In this document: positions 11,916 through 22,907 of the stretch, one piece after another
Position numbering within the stretch: position 1 is the first letter of the stretch
How the letters are laid out: each line of letters begins with the position of its first letter
Source: Mastigias papua
Taxonomy: Eukaryota > Cnidaria > Scyphozoa > Rhizostomeae > Mastigiidae
Length of the DNA stretch: 64,000 nucleotides
Direction of reading: 5' to 3'
Assembly (NCBI GenBank): GCA_964019165.1
Contig: OZ025269.1
Location: 6,300,669 to 6,364,668, forward strand
Program-made: the position numbers and the translations under genes
The notes under the pieces: generated by a model
Told to the model about the DNA's origin: nothing
The model's database searches: none
The model's input: the letters and a program-made list of their open reading frames with translations, nothing else

Positions 11916-13295
11916 TCACTTATCACTAGCTCTATCGCATCCCATGTTACTAAGATTTGGGGAAATTTCAGGTACAGTGGCAAGTCTTTGCTCGGTCTCC
12001 GATTCCTTATTCTTTGCAACCTGCGCTGTGGCAATCATAGTTAATCTTTTACGTTGTATTCTTTCTTGCTTCTCCAGTTTCTGGTTCTCCTTTTCCATGT
12101 TGTAAAAGTACATGAAGGAAGAAACAAAGACAGGTATTGGCAATGCCAAGATAATTGTACCACAAACGGCACAGATGCCCCCTATAAGCTTGCCTGGGCC
12201 TGTAGTGGGTACGCTATCACCGTAACCAACATTTGTTATTGTGATTATAGAGAACCAGAAGGCGTCAGGAATGCTCCCAAAACTCTTGTCTGCAGAGTAA
12301 ATTGCACTTGAGAATAGAATAACAGCTGTAAGCAGAAAAAAGACGAGCAGCATCAGCTCCCGGAAGCTCGCTTTTACTGTTTGGCCAAGTATTTTAAAAA
12401 TTGCTAAATGCCGCGACAATTTGAAAACCCGTAAGACTCTCACTAAGCGGAGAACACGCAACGATTCGAAGGGTGGTGCTTCCTCTCCTTTGGGTATGAG
12501 TTGGCTGAACAATGTCAAATAGAAAGGCAGAATTGACAGCAAATCAACCAAGTTCATAAGCGACTTCATAAACTTGCATTTGCAAGGGGCTGACAGAAAT
12601 CGCAACAAAAATTCAATGGTAAACCATGCAACGCAAAAGCATTCGATCTGGAAAAGCTGCTTTGAATAATTTTTCTTAATAAACGGCATTGTCTCGACGC
12701 AGAATTGAGTCACCGAAAGGCATATTATTGTGACAGAGAAGAAAGCAACTGCGGTGGCAAATTTTGATTTCGGGTATTCAAAGAAGTTCCATAAGCGAGA
12801 ACGTATCGATTGCTCATCCGATTCTTGCACAACGCGGTCATCATGATATTTAAACTTCATCATGAACCGATTGATAATCTCTTCTCCCATTTTGAAAAAC
12901 CTGAGTTCTTCAATAAACAGTTTTAGGCCCAAGTTTGCCGGCTTTATCAATCTGCCATAGGACTGGTAAAAGAACAAGATGCTTTCAAAAGCGTCCCTGT
13001 TTCGATCGAAGAAATAACAGTCATTCTTCTCGTCATAAAATAACATCAAATGCTCCGCCGATCCTAGCAGTGTATTAGGGAAACGCAAAAGGGTCTTCGA
13101 AAAGGTCTCAAAGATAGCACCGCTGACGTTAAAGCGGATTCGCTCTTGCTCCCCAAGTGGTAAAGTCTCGCTGTCCTCTTTGCGCTGCCCCCGTCCAAAG
13201 TCAGTCCAGTAACCCTCATCAGTCAGTGCGTTTCTCCTAGGTAACTGACCACGGCTGTTAGAATGTTCAATCTCCAAAACACGCGTGGTAATCAT
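11916..13295 (-). CDS. Voltage-gated potassium channel, Shaker (Kv) superfamily, with unusual NVGYG filter
   Basis: The protein is a 459-aa plasma-membrane K+ channel subunit, encoded without introns in the CDS. The T1/BTB tetramerisation domain occupies about residues 52-145 (IRFNVSGAIFET start). S1 is near 176-198, S2 near 214-233 after a short S1-S2 loop, and S3 near 247-263. S4, near 280-303, keeps six basic positions at three-residue spacing (RVLRLVRVLRVFKLSR). S5 is near 314-337 and S6 carries ALPIPVFVSSF in place of the usual ALPVPVIVSNF. The pore reads AFWFSIITITNVGYGD. Asn355 stands where Shaker has the filter Thr, and Phe replaces the second Trp of FWW. The Asn codon is at 12231-12233. 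A strong acceptor (CTTTCTTTAG, exon from 13325) suggests a 5' UTR intron. Shaker-type channels are expanded in cnidarians; subfamily is uncertain. Confidence 0.9.
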   Translation of the reverse strand: MITTRVLEIEHSNSRGQLPRRNALTDEGYWTDFGRGQRKEDSETLPLGEQERIRFNVSGAIFETFSKTLLRFPNTLLGSAEHLMLFYDEKNDCYFFDRNRDAFESILFFYQSYGRLIKPANLGLKLFIEELRFFKMGEEIINRFMMKFKYHDDRVVQESDEQSIRSRLWNFFEYPKSKFATAVAFFSVTIICLSVTQFCVETMPFIKKNYSKQLFQIECFCVAWFTIEFLLRFLSAPCKCKFMKSLMNLVDLLSILPFYLTLFSQLIPKGEEAPPFESLRVLRLVRVLRVFKLSRHLAIFKILGQTVKASFRELMLLVFFLLTAVILFSSAIYSADKSFGSIPDAFWFSIITITNVGYGDSVPTTGPGKLIGGICAVCGTIILALPIPVFVSSFMYFYNMEKENQKLEKQERIQRKRLTMIATAQVAKNKESETEQRLATVPEISPNLSNMGCDRASDK

Positions 13296-13325
13296 ATTGA
13301 GATATACTGAGACAATCAGGAATAT

Positions 13326-14165
13326 CTAAAGAAAGAAAAGAAGTTAGAGTTGTATAATAAGCTAAATGGAAGTCAGGTCATATTCATATTTGATTTCAAT
13401 TTAAATTTTTTTTAGCAAAGGTAGTTTTGTGATCCTAATGAGTCTTCTCAGTTAAAAACAATGCAAAGATGCTATTACAGTAGAATGAAAACAGCAATTT
13501 TTTCATAATAGTTGAATGAATATGCGAGAATAAAGCTTAAAATATCAACATCCAGTCTAACCAAGATAGATCCTACAAATTTTAAATAGCCAATGCTGTC
13601 TTCCTGTTAGCCATCTTGCACTCTTGCAGTGTTAACTCAGGTATTTATATGAATTACGAAAAGTAGAGGGCCAAGGCATGATCCTTGTCAAAGCGCCAAT
13701 ATATGGATGAAAATTCTCACTCTACTTTATAGAACTGTTGTTTGTTCAAGAAAGAAACAGATAACGGGATTGTAATCTAGTAAAACAATACTATATTAAC
13801 CTTGTAACAACATAATCACCCAAAGTGCACTATTCAAGTCGAATAATGTAAAATATTCTCTATTATCTGCTTTTGCATTCCAGTCTTTAGATTTGTAGGC
13901 AGGTAGTAGCAGAATTTAGTACAGGTGGTGTAGTATATGGTAGACAATTTGAATTATTAAATGGACCTCACTCTTTTTTCCAGAGCAGTAAACAAGGGAA
14001 GTTATGCACTACTGTAACGCATCAAGCGAAGACACTACTTGCACTGGACACTTGATAATCTTGCTGTCTGGGCAGCAAGCAAAAAGTTGAAAAATCAGTT
14101 ATTGGCTTTACTTCTTCAATCCGAGATCACAAACATGTCCGAGTAAAAAATTGCAAAAGTAAAGG
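13326..14165. other. Upstream of Kv; no gene recognised
   Basis: Probably the 5' UTR intron and promoter region of the Kv gene. No coding segment or clear repeat was seen. Confidence 0.45.
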
Positions 14166-14169
14166 CTAG

Positions 14170-15700
14170 CTTTATTGACTTTTAAATTTCTCGAAATGAC
14201 CGTAGCGTAAATTGTGGTAGGGGTAGCCATTTATGTAAAAGATGATCTCCCATACTCGACCGTAACACTGACGAGAAAACAACTTGGCTTCTTGTCAATC
14301 AGAAGTTCATCAATCTATGCAAAGCCCTTCCTAGTATTTTAAATATGTTAAACCACTAAATAAAGACAATTATAACCACTAGTGATAGAAACAGCGACCA
14401 TAAAGAGGTAAAACTGAGACTCCATAACAACCAAAGAGCACAATGAGCAAAGAATCAGTAAAATACTACTTGACCACTTCTTTACCAATAGGGAGCATGC
14501 TTATGGGACGTAGATATCTTGGGAATTGTGGACGTTGGATAGCTATTTGGTCAGTACAGATACTATATAAGCACCCAAAAGCCTAAAAACAAAATAGGGA
14601 AGTTTTTGGTAGCAATGTGCTGTTATATCATGGGGCCTATTTCAGGGAAGCCGTTTCCAGGAGGGACATTCAAGGATTTACAGGACATGCCCTAGAACTT
14701 TTAGTTAGAAATTATTCATATTGGCATACAACTCATCCTTAGAAACTGATGGTTTCCTATATCAATAAATGAATCGATAAATGATGAAAACAATTGCAAA
14801 TCGATCTCTGTAATTCTATCTCTTCAAATTTTTTGGAAAATATTGTACACAACCTACTACAATAATTGAATTTATTTTTCCCATATTTAATACTAGCCAG
14901 GTGACTTTTTGCAAAATTTGTTCAATAATTACGCCCCTAAAAGTAGCACTGAGACTGCTATGAGACCATAGACAGAGGAGTAATTTATGTGATTGTATTC
15001 CTCGACCTAATAAGGGTTTTATATGGTTGATCATGCTATCCTGCTAACAAAACTAGCGAAATATGATCCAGCAGAAGCTAAAGGGGACATTTTCAGACTA
15101 TACCTAGGTAATAAGAAGCAATTTTGCACAGTGAATGAATATAAAATCATCGGTTAAAATCGTGACTTGTGGAGTACCTCAGTACTCCTGCCATAGCCCA
15201 TCCCTGTACATAATCTACTTGAACGATTTGCAACGTGCCTTAAGATTATCGACATCAAACATCAATGCAGATAATAGGCATGCAACCATAACCCTGACAC
15301 TGACAGTCTACATCGGAATGATCAAGGAAAACTTCTCAATAGTACAGAATGGATAGAGTTAACAAGCTGACTGCCGGTACTAACGAAACTGAGTACATGT
15401 TGATTGGTCAAAACAGGTAAGATATGTAAAGTAGATTGTCTACAATTGATAATGCTAAGCAATTTTGCAAAAAAGCTTGCAAAGAAGACGAAATCACTTG
15501 TGATCATCGTCAAGGGAGGGTTAAGTGAAGAAGAACACCTCAAATTTGTTCAAAAGGAAATTCATTGAAGCTTCTCATCTCTCGAAAATGTAAAACCGTG
15601 AGCCACAAAAGCAGCTAGGTAAAGTATACCGAGACATTATACAAGTCACTTGCATTAATTCCCAAGATATGACATTGAGTATGTGATGAAAAACTTTCAA
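14170..15700 (+). pseudogene. Heavily decayed LINE (endonuclease and RT fragments)
   Basis: Around 14215-14330 a frame reads GVAIYVKDDLPYS and LTRKQLGFLSI, which resembles the middle of a LINE endonuclease. After many stops, 15020-15320 shows RT-like pieces: DHAILLTKLAKYDPAE near 15030, VTCGVPQ...LYIIYLNDL near 15165-15230 and NADNRHA where the catalytic YADD box would lie, near 15265. It is older than the other LINE copies, and its boundaries are uncertain. Confidence 0.55.
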
Positions 15701-17950
15701 TACTCAGCTCTTACTGTATAAATTGGCAACCTTATCGGACTTACAGCTTTCGCACTGTTCAAACAATAACTACAAGCGCACGCTAAGAGTTGAGTTAAAC
15801 CTGAAGTATGACCTCCTTAGAAAGCAGCAATTAGGCGCTAGCAATAACTATCTTTTTCTTTGTATATATTCTATTACAGGCTATCGTATGATCTATATTA
15901 TTCTCTAAAGTTGAAGAGAGTTTTGTGCATAAATAAGAACAAAGGAATATTAGAGACCTGGGTGTAGGATGGCTTTACATTTGGGAGGGAAAGGCACAAA
16001 CTGCCTGCCCAAATGAACAAGAATAGTCTGAACTGATGACTTCTTCCTGTTACAAATTCCAGATTTTTCATGTCGATTTGTATTCTTGGCCTATAAAGCA
16101 CAAGCTATTTTCTGCAAAAAACTTTGTTCTAAAGAAATTGTCGAAATTAAATGGAGTTTTGTCCAAATTTGAAGGGTGCAGTCTCCCAAGATTCTCTCCC
16201 CTCTTCATCCGTCTATGATGAATCGATATACTTCAAAATTGACATTTGAACGAATGCATGCAATTACTCGATAGCTTTGAACTGAATCATTGGCATTATA
16301 GTATACACTACCAAGTAACGAGCCATCAATTTTGTCGCGTTTTAGAATGCTTCCAACATCGCTCAATACGCGAAAGTGTAAGTCCAGCAAGTATTTTCGC
16401 TAATTAGTGGATATTAAACTTAATTACCAACACCAATCAGCAGCAGGACTTGAGTCAAAAATTTATTCTGCATATCTTCTACAAAAATTCATTTGGCTAA
16501 TTCCTAATTTATACAAGGTAGATGGAGGTGGATACTTTTCAGGGGGTAATATATTCTTCTGTCTTAGTGATGTGTATAGCTAAGAGCTTCTCAAAAGCAT
16601 TTCAAACCGTGCAGCCGTACAACTGTTGAAAACCTGTTGTTCATTACTGCATATCAGCTGGTGATGTGCTAAGGCCAACATTTAGTAGAGCAAGTAAAAT
16701 GTCGTATGCTGCAATAGCAATTTTATTGCACATTTCTTCATTCATACTTAGCTAAAGGAAAACCATCGAGGAAACCAATCAGAAGAAAGATCGTACTTTG
16801 AAAAGTTGAACTTCACATGTGAACAGAATTCTGTAAACAGAAAATTCCAGTAAAACCCGACTAATAAAATCCAATGTTTAAATCTTAACCAATCTAGAAA
16901 TTTGGCTCAAAGAATTCCAACTAACGGAAGAATGGCTGGCTGTTAGAAATAAGCAGTGATGTATTTCAAAAGCACGTTTACTTACTTTATAATTTTTCTA
17001 CAATAGTCTACTGATGAAAGAAAGCTACAAAATCAATGAAGTTTAGCCTGTTTATTAAATAAACTTCAGATAGGTGAATTTAGATAATTAATTCTACTTC
17101 GATTCTGAGTGAAATCAATGGCCTCAGGCAAGTATTGTCGAATCAATCGTTGAGCATTTTACGGCGTTTGAAAAAACAAATTGTACTACCCTAGTGTAGG
17201 GTAATCGAGTCCTTATTGTAAAAACAAATAAATCCTAAAAAGACTTCTCTACTTCAGTTTCACGCAAAATGCAGGCGTTGAATGTATTGAGTAAAATTGT
17301 TGAAACAAATGAACATATAGGGCTTACCTTTCTGGTTGTAATTGATATATATCATCACTTATATGTGATAGGTGAAGCAGTCTTTACTTGAAGCACTGCT
17401 AGGCTACAAAGCCATGAACGGGTGTTCTGCTTCACTATAAACAATGCCTGTTTCAGAGAATATTTGACGATGCCTGCCACAATTGTAGGATGGATTATTT
17501 AATACGGCGGACATAGCCACGGGAAAGCAACTCATTAAAAATGGATCAATTATTGCAGGTAACAAATTTCATGCACACTGCTAATCTTTTCAAACTAGAG
17601 ACAAATTTGTCATCACTAAAGGTGTACTAATGACGTACCCAATTTTCAAAAGAGACGCTCTTTTGTATATGTGCGCCAGTAAGGAAGCTTTGGAGCAGGT
17701 TGAATTAATCAAAACGATCTGCAATTCTGCTGAGTAAACCTTGAGCTGCAATTGAATTAGTACTTTTGAATGCTGTAGTGCTCCACTTTTAGTTAAGTTA
17801 TACATAAAGTTTTCAACTGATATGTATTTTGAATACATCTACATTCCCTATGGCTCATAAGGCCATGGATACACGTGACAGTATGGTGGGCTGCTTATTG
17901 GCCTACATTTGAGGGCATTTCCTCTTCAGTTTCATCCAAGTGTCAAGCAG
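15701..17950. other. Intergenic, nothing recognised
   Basis: AT-rich sequence without supported genes, RNA genes or repeats with definable ends. Confidence 0.5.
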
Positions 17951-18297
17951 TACACGTCATTTTATATAAGAAAAACGCTTTTTTCCTGAGGCTCAATTTT
18001 CTCAACTTTTCACGAATTTGAGGCTGAGATTTTCTGAAGATTTTCTTAACTATTGCAGGGATAAAATGGCTGAAACACGCTACTCTGTATTTGTTGGGCC
18101 ACCATAAGTCTCGATCTTTGTATGAGAGTTTGCAAAAATGAGCCAATATCAATTTCTGGCATGTAAAGAAGATGAACTGTGATTTTCTTAGCATTTTCTT
18201 GAACTTGAGCCTTGTGATTTTTTAGGCTTTTCTTAAGACTTCGGCCATTTGAGCCTCATTTTCTTATAAACTTTTTTCTTATAAAAAAGAACGTGTA
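17951..18297. mobile_element. Short non-autonomous inverted-repeat element (347 bp)
   Basis: The left end begins TACACGTCATTTTATATAAG and the right end, read in reverse, begins TACACGTTCTTTTTTATAAG. Both then continue with GAAAAA and GAGGCTCAA words, so the terminal inverted repeats are imperfect. Inside are multiple copies of GAGGCTCAA and TTTTCTTAA in both orientations, a pattern of subterminal repeats typical of transposase-binding arrays. Related ends occur at 9881-9985. No target duplication could be fixed. Confidence 0.6.
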
Positions 18298-18679
18298 TAC
18301 TAAGATATCATCCCTTATAACCATACAACAAACTTACTTCTTCACGTATGCAAATTTCTTATACTGCAAAAGATTGAAAGCAACGACGAGTAGCATCGGA
18401 GGATGAAGAAGAGGACTAGCCAGGTTCATAGGTTATAAATTGTCATCGAAACGTCTATTATTGGTTAAACCATTGTTAATGACGAAGCCGTTACGATATA
18501 TCTTTGTAGACCGTTTCAGGCTGAGCTTGCCCCATCCTCAGCTTATTTAAAAGGGAAAAAGGGGTTTTGTACCTAAGAGTGAAAAACAATATGAATATCA
18601 AATAAAGGCACCAAAACAAAAGGGACATGCGAGACAAAAAAATAAAAAGAAAAATATATGGTCTAACTTTTATAAATAC

Positions 18680-19330
18680 GATGAATGCGCAGTAAAACTT
18701 AAGTCACTGCGCAGTAAAACTAAGTTCACTGTGCAGTAAAAATATATTGACTGCGCAGACAAAATAATATGGTGACAACAGAGGCAAATTTTGTAATAGG
18801 CCAATCTAAAGGCATTCTCAACAACCAATCAGAAGCCTGGATGGTGACGTCACTTTGCTAGCATTTTGCCTGCCACATGGTGACTACACAGTAAAACTAT
18901 AGTCATTGCGCTGTAAAAATACAGCCATTGCGTAGTAAAATAAAATCACTGCACAGACAAAGTAATATGGTAACTGCACAGTAAAAACAAAGCCACTGCG
19001 TAGAGACAAAATGTGACTGTACAGTAAAAATTAGGTCATTGTGCAGTGAAAATAAAGTCACTGCGCAGTAGAAATAACGTAACTGCGCATTAAACATAAA
19101 GTTACTGCGCAGTAAAATATAGTGAGTGCACTTTAGAACTAAAGCAAACTGTGAATAAAATGATCTGCAGAATTGCTGTTTCTACCGCGTAATCATTTAT
19201 TTTTACTGCGTAATCACTTTATTTCTACTGCGCAGTCACTTTATTTCCATTGTGCAGTCACTTCAGTATTTTGTCTGCGCAGCCACCTAGTCTTTAGCAC
19301 GCGATTTCTACTGCGCAGTCAATATATAAT
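18680..19330. repeat. TGCGCA minisatellite with switched orientation
   Basis: About 20 degenerate copies of an ACTGCGCAGTAAAA-type unit, 20-35 bases apart, run on the plus strand from 18680 to about 19120. From about 19170 to 19325 the same unit runs in reverse (TTTCTACTGCGCAGTCACTT type). The core TGCGCA is itself a palindrome, so single strands could fold extensively. Scattered copies have decayed to TGTGCA or TGCGTA. Confidence 0.8.
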
Positions 19331-19364
19331 GAAATGAAAATCAAATGAAAGGGGTGCACAACTC

Positions 19365-19550
19365 GTAAAAAAGAGTATGAGCTTTTTGGGACATTTGTGA
19401 TCTTTTGTGATTGAGTTATGATTTTTTTGGGACTTTTAATGTGACTTTCGTTATCCTTCGGTGAATGTTTTGTGATTTTCTGTCACTTTTTGTCATTGCG
19501 TTTTGTGATTTTTGTGATGTATATGATATTTTGTGACTTTTGTGATTTTT
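19365..19550. repeat. Degenerate TTTTGTGA simple repeat
   Basis: Loose repetitions of TTTTGTGATTTTTGTGA-type words, ending at a run of T near 19545. Probably a decayed microsatellite next to the TGCGCA array. Confidence 0.6.
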
Positions 19551-19559
19551 TACAGTGTA

Positions 19560-21170
19560 CGAGAGTTTTCCCAGTGATATGCCCTCGAAATAGTCATCTT
19601 TGAGAGTCCATCAAGAAAATGGTGCCGAGGAAGAAGTATAAAATTAAATTGAATAACTTTGATATGCATTTCCTTCTAGCTGACCCTTGGGCGAGTACAA
19701 AGAAAAAGCACCAGTTTTTGTAGTGGCTTCTAATTTATTAATTCAATTGCCAGTCTGCTGACGATTGTTTTTATAAATACAACACCTAGATAATATCGTT
19801 TTCCTCATTTACTTTACGAGGAGGGGGAGAAATTAATAGCTAAAACTACAAGGGTAACGCAAGACCTGAAAGATGAGACAAAGAGCTATTAATTCAGAAC
19901 ATTTCATTTCGACAAATCTAAGAAGTAAACTATTCAGGTAAACGTTTCAGAGCCATTGTAGGTTCCATTAAAAGGGTCCTGCTAGCTGCAAAAAGACGTG
20001 GAGAATTCGAGGTGCAGGACCCAGCTAATTGTGTCAAATTCTGCAGAATAAACGAGGGAAGCACTATAGAAGCGAGTAGTCTGTTGCCTGATTACTATCC
20101 AAGTCGAGAATGATATTCTTCACTGATAGTTGCTTCACAGACAGCACAGGCCCTGAGAATGAAGATGCTATGTTAACATGGGGCAACCGCAGCTGTACAA
20201 ACATAACATGCAAAGGCAGCCATTTACCAAAGTCGGCTTACGTAATTAGCACAATCTAATGAAATTAAATTTTTTGACTAAAATACAACAAACGGCTATT
20301 TCATTATTGTATAACTTTTGTACCCAAAAATGTTAATGCTAATGTAACAGAAATGTAGCCGGATCTTATCCATCACCCGTTCGAATGTAAAACAACAATG
20401 GGGAAACTTAAACAAGCTAAAGGAAAATAAACACATTAGGAAATTTAAAGGCTAACCTAAAGAAAATGAAAACGTGAATTTAAAAAAGTGTGGGAGGGAG
20501 AGAAGATATTTGAAATATATTGTAGGATGATCTGCAGGGATAACCAGGTTCTTGCATATGAGGAGATGCATGTTGTCGTTAGCTTGACTGATTACATTAA
20601 AGACATCATAGGAAAGGGCGTGGTCAATAAAGGGGAAAGGTCGTAAGAGCGTAAGAATTGTTGTTGACTTTAAAAACTGTTTTGGAGACTCCACGAACTC
20701 ACTGCAGCCTAAGGTCAGGCTATGGGTAGTTGTCTCATAGTACTTGCCTGCGAGCTCAGACACGACGGTACGCAACAGAAGAGTGGAAGGGTGTTGGATA
20801 GAGCTCTTGTCACTTATAGCACGTGGAAAAGGCTATTCCACATGGAGAGGATCTTAGGAGTAAAAGAATTTGAAGGATGGTTGGCTGATAAGGGTTATAA
20901 GGAAAACTCAGCCAGGGAATAGGTAGCTCTCATCAGCAATTTATACAAAGCATTGTCCGGTAATCAAGACGGTAGAATTAGCAAGTAGAAAAAGATAACA
21001 TTCTACTAGTGTTTGCCTATAATCAAGCACTCACGGAACTTAAGAGACTATATGAAATTAAATATGTTGTATGACTCTGAATAACACAGGAAGGCTTTAA
21101 AAGAGCAGCCTTCTGTTGCCTTCAAAACGCACAACAATGGCTCTGTTGGGAAGAAAATTCCAAAGTTGTA
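19560..21170. other. Unassigned region
   Basis: A 107-codon minus-strand frame (20775-20452) and a 66-codon plus-strand frame (20722-20922) overlap here. Neither has a motif I recognise, and both lack splice or start support. The segment 21040-21170 has GVQLWNFLPN-like wording on the minus strand, reminiscent of LINE C-termini, but too weakly to call. Confidence 0.35.
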
Positions 21171-21229
21171 CACCAGGGGTGGCCACAACTCAGCAACGAT
21201 TTCAAGGCGTTGCCCAACGCCTCAAAATA

Positions 21230-21500
21230 CAAATACAAATAAATCACTTAATATAGCGCATTTTTGATATAACATCTTCAAGTGCGCTTCACAGTTCCTA
21301 AAAGTTCCTAAAAGCTTAAAATGTCCATCTAAAACTTATTAAAAAGAAAGGTCTTTAACTTTTTCTTGAATGTTTCAACATTAACACATTGTTTTAAATC
21401 ATTAGGAATGTCATTCCACAGTCGTGGTCCCATTACACTAAATGATCTGTTTGCAAATGACTCTCTCTTTACTCTGGGAATATCTAGTTTCATATACATA
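21230..21500 (-). pseudogene. LINE 3' end (C-terminus of RT protein plus 3' UTR tail)
   Basis: On the minus strand the sequence reads IPRVKRESFANRSFS, then GPRLWNDIPNDL and ETFKKKLKTFLF, the common last residues of CR1/L2-type LINE proteins. A 3' UTR follows and ends at AGTGATTTATTTGTATTTG near 21230. Only the final tenth of an element is present, as expected for 5'-truncated insertions. Confidence 0.7.
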
Positions 21501-21510
21501 TTGTTTGATC

Positions 21511-21582
21511 TGATCCGCCTCAGTCGGTAGAGCGCTTGGCGTACAAAATTAGGGGTTGTGAGTTCGAATCCCGCTCGGGTCA
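21511..21582 (+). tRNA. tRNA-like sequence, probably a tRNA pseudogene or SINE head
   Basis: The internal promoter boxes are clear: TCAGTCGGTAGAGCG resembles the A box and GTTCGAATCC is a perfect B box. The ends TGATCCG and CGGGTCA can pair as a 7-bp acceptor stem with one wobble. The D stem is reduced to about 3 bp and the anticodon arm does not form a standard 5-bp stem with a 7-base loop, so a working tRNA is unlikely. It directly abuts the LINE 3' remnant on its left, an arrangement also seen in SINEs. Confidence 0.5.
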
Positions 21583-21599
21583 GTTATTTTATAGCACTT

Positions 21600-22900
21600 T
21601 CACTTTCATTTCTCCTAAATCATGTTCATAAAAAATTATTGCCAACTTCACAGTTTCCAATCGCACATATTTGGCAATAATTATCTTAAACTATTTCCAT
21701 TCCTTGATAGAGCAAATATCTGAATTTCCAAGCGTCTTCAATAAGAATAATGCTGCTAAGGCATACTTTATCTCTAATTAATAATGTGTCCTAAGACGAC
21801 AGATGAACTCTCACGGCCTGTTGCTGAGTTTACGACTTTCTTTTCACGACTCTTTCTTGAAATTAATTTTCAGACTTCGGACGTTCAGTCCAGGAATACT
21901 TACAACAAAGAAAGGAATGTGAGTTTACGTCACAAACAATTAGATAAGTTCCAATTTGAACAAAAGTTGTAACATTTCAATCTATAAAACAAAAAAAATC
22001 ACTACCCAACTAAAATTAAGAGTAAACTCCAAAGCTTTCTTTTGTGAATACCTCCCCAGATGATTTGCAATCAAAATACATCTACACTCGTGAGACGTTC
22101 TACATCCACCGAGGCTTTTGTTGAAACATGAACCTCAGAAACAACTGTAATTATGTGTTGAAGCAGAAAGTCTGAGAGTCTGAGAACATGATTTTATTCA
22201 ACGCTCTCAGTTTCCTTAAGGTTTGTCAAAGGAAAGAAATTTGTAGTCACGCCTATGTATACAATGAACAGCCACTTATACACAACATCATATATGTCGC
22301 AAACTAAAGGAGCGTCTCTAAAAAAGAAGTCGGCCAATGACCCTCTGTTGGACAGCGTAGCACCAGACAAATCAAATTTATCATTTATTGTGATTTTTTT
22401 GGTAATTCAGGCGCAAAAGTATGGGGTGGGTCCAGGGGGTCTAGACTCCTACCCTTTTCCAAAGAAAGGTAAAAGTGACCGTATTGAAAACATTTATCGT
22501 ACTTCTGCCAAGTGTTTGTTAGGTACCATCAAGTCACTGGCGACTTTTGGTGATCCTCCGAACGAATGATTTCCATTCTATTTTGTTCAAAATCCTGAAG
22601 CTTCCTTTACTATCTCTTTTGCATTCAAATCTGAAAAATAGGACTTCAAGATGTATTATCCTTAGAAAGTGTTCAGTTTGCCTTGTTTGATTAGGCCACT
22701 GCACTCACGAATTCGTAGTTCTGCGGCTGTAATTACCACATCAGACATTATTGAAGATACATAGCGCATATTAATACGAACAAATCCAAAGCAATAGTTT
22801 AGAAAACAAAAAATATTGATAACATATTTTCATCAGTTAGAAATTTATCGTCTACCTCGGTTAGCAGGGCTAGCCCTGCTCATGTAATAAGCCCCTTAAC
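21600..22900. other. Intergenic, nothing recognised
   Basis: No supported coding or repeat feature. The part nearest 22900 is expected to contain the serpin 3' UTR. Confidence 0.5.
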
Positions 22901-22907
22901 ATACATC

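Noticed and set aside
12054..12311. 85-codon Cys-containing plus-strand frame with an apparent signal peptide
   Set aside because: It lies wholly antisense to the pore and S6 region of the Kv channel gene and is explained as a shadow.
18680..19330. Regularly spaced short repeats suggestive of a CRISPR array
   Set aside because: Units are degenerate, spacing varies, orientation switches, and the genome is animal; a minisatellite explains it.
20452..20922. Overlapping 107- and 66-codon frames
   Set aside because: No recognised motif on either strand and no exon borders; kept only as an unassigned region.
21511..21582. Functional tRNA gene
   Set aside because: The D stem is short and the anticodon arm does not fold normally; kept as tRNA-like only.
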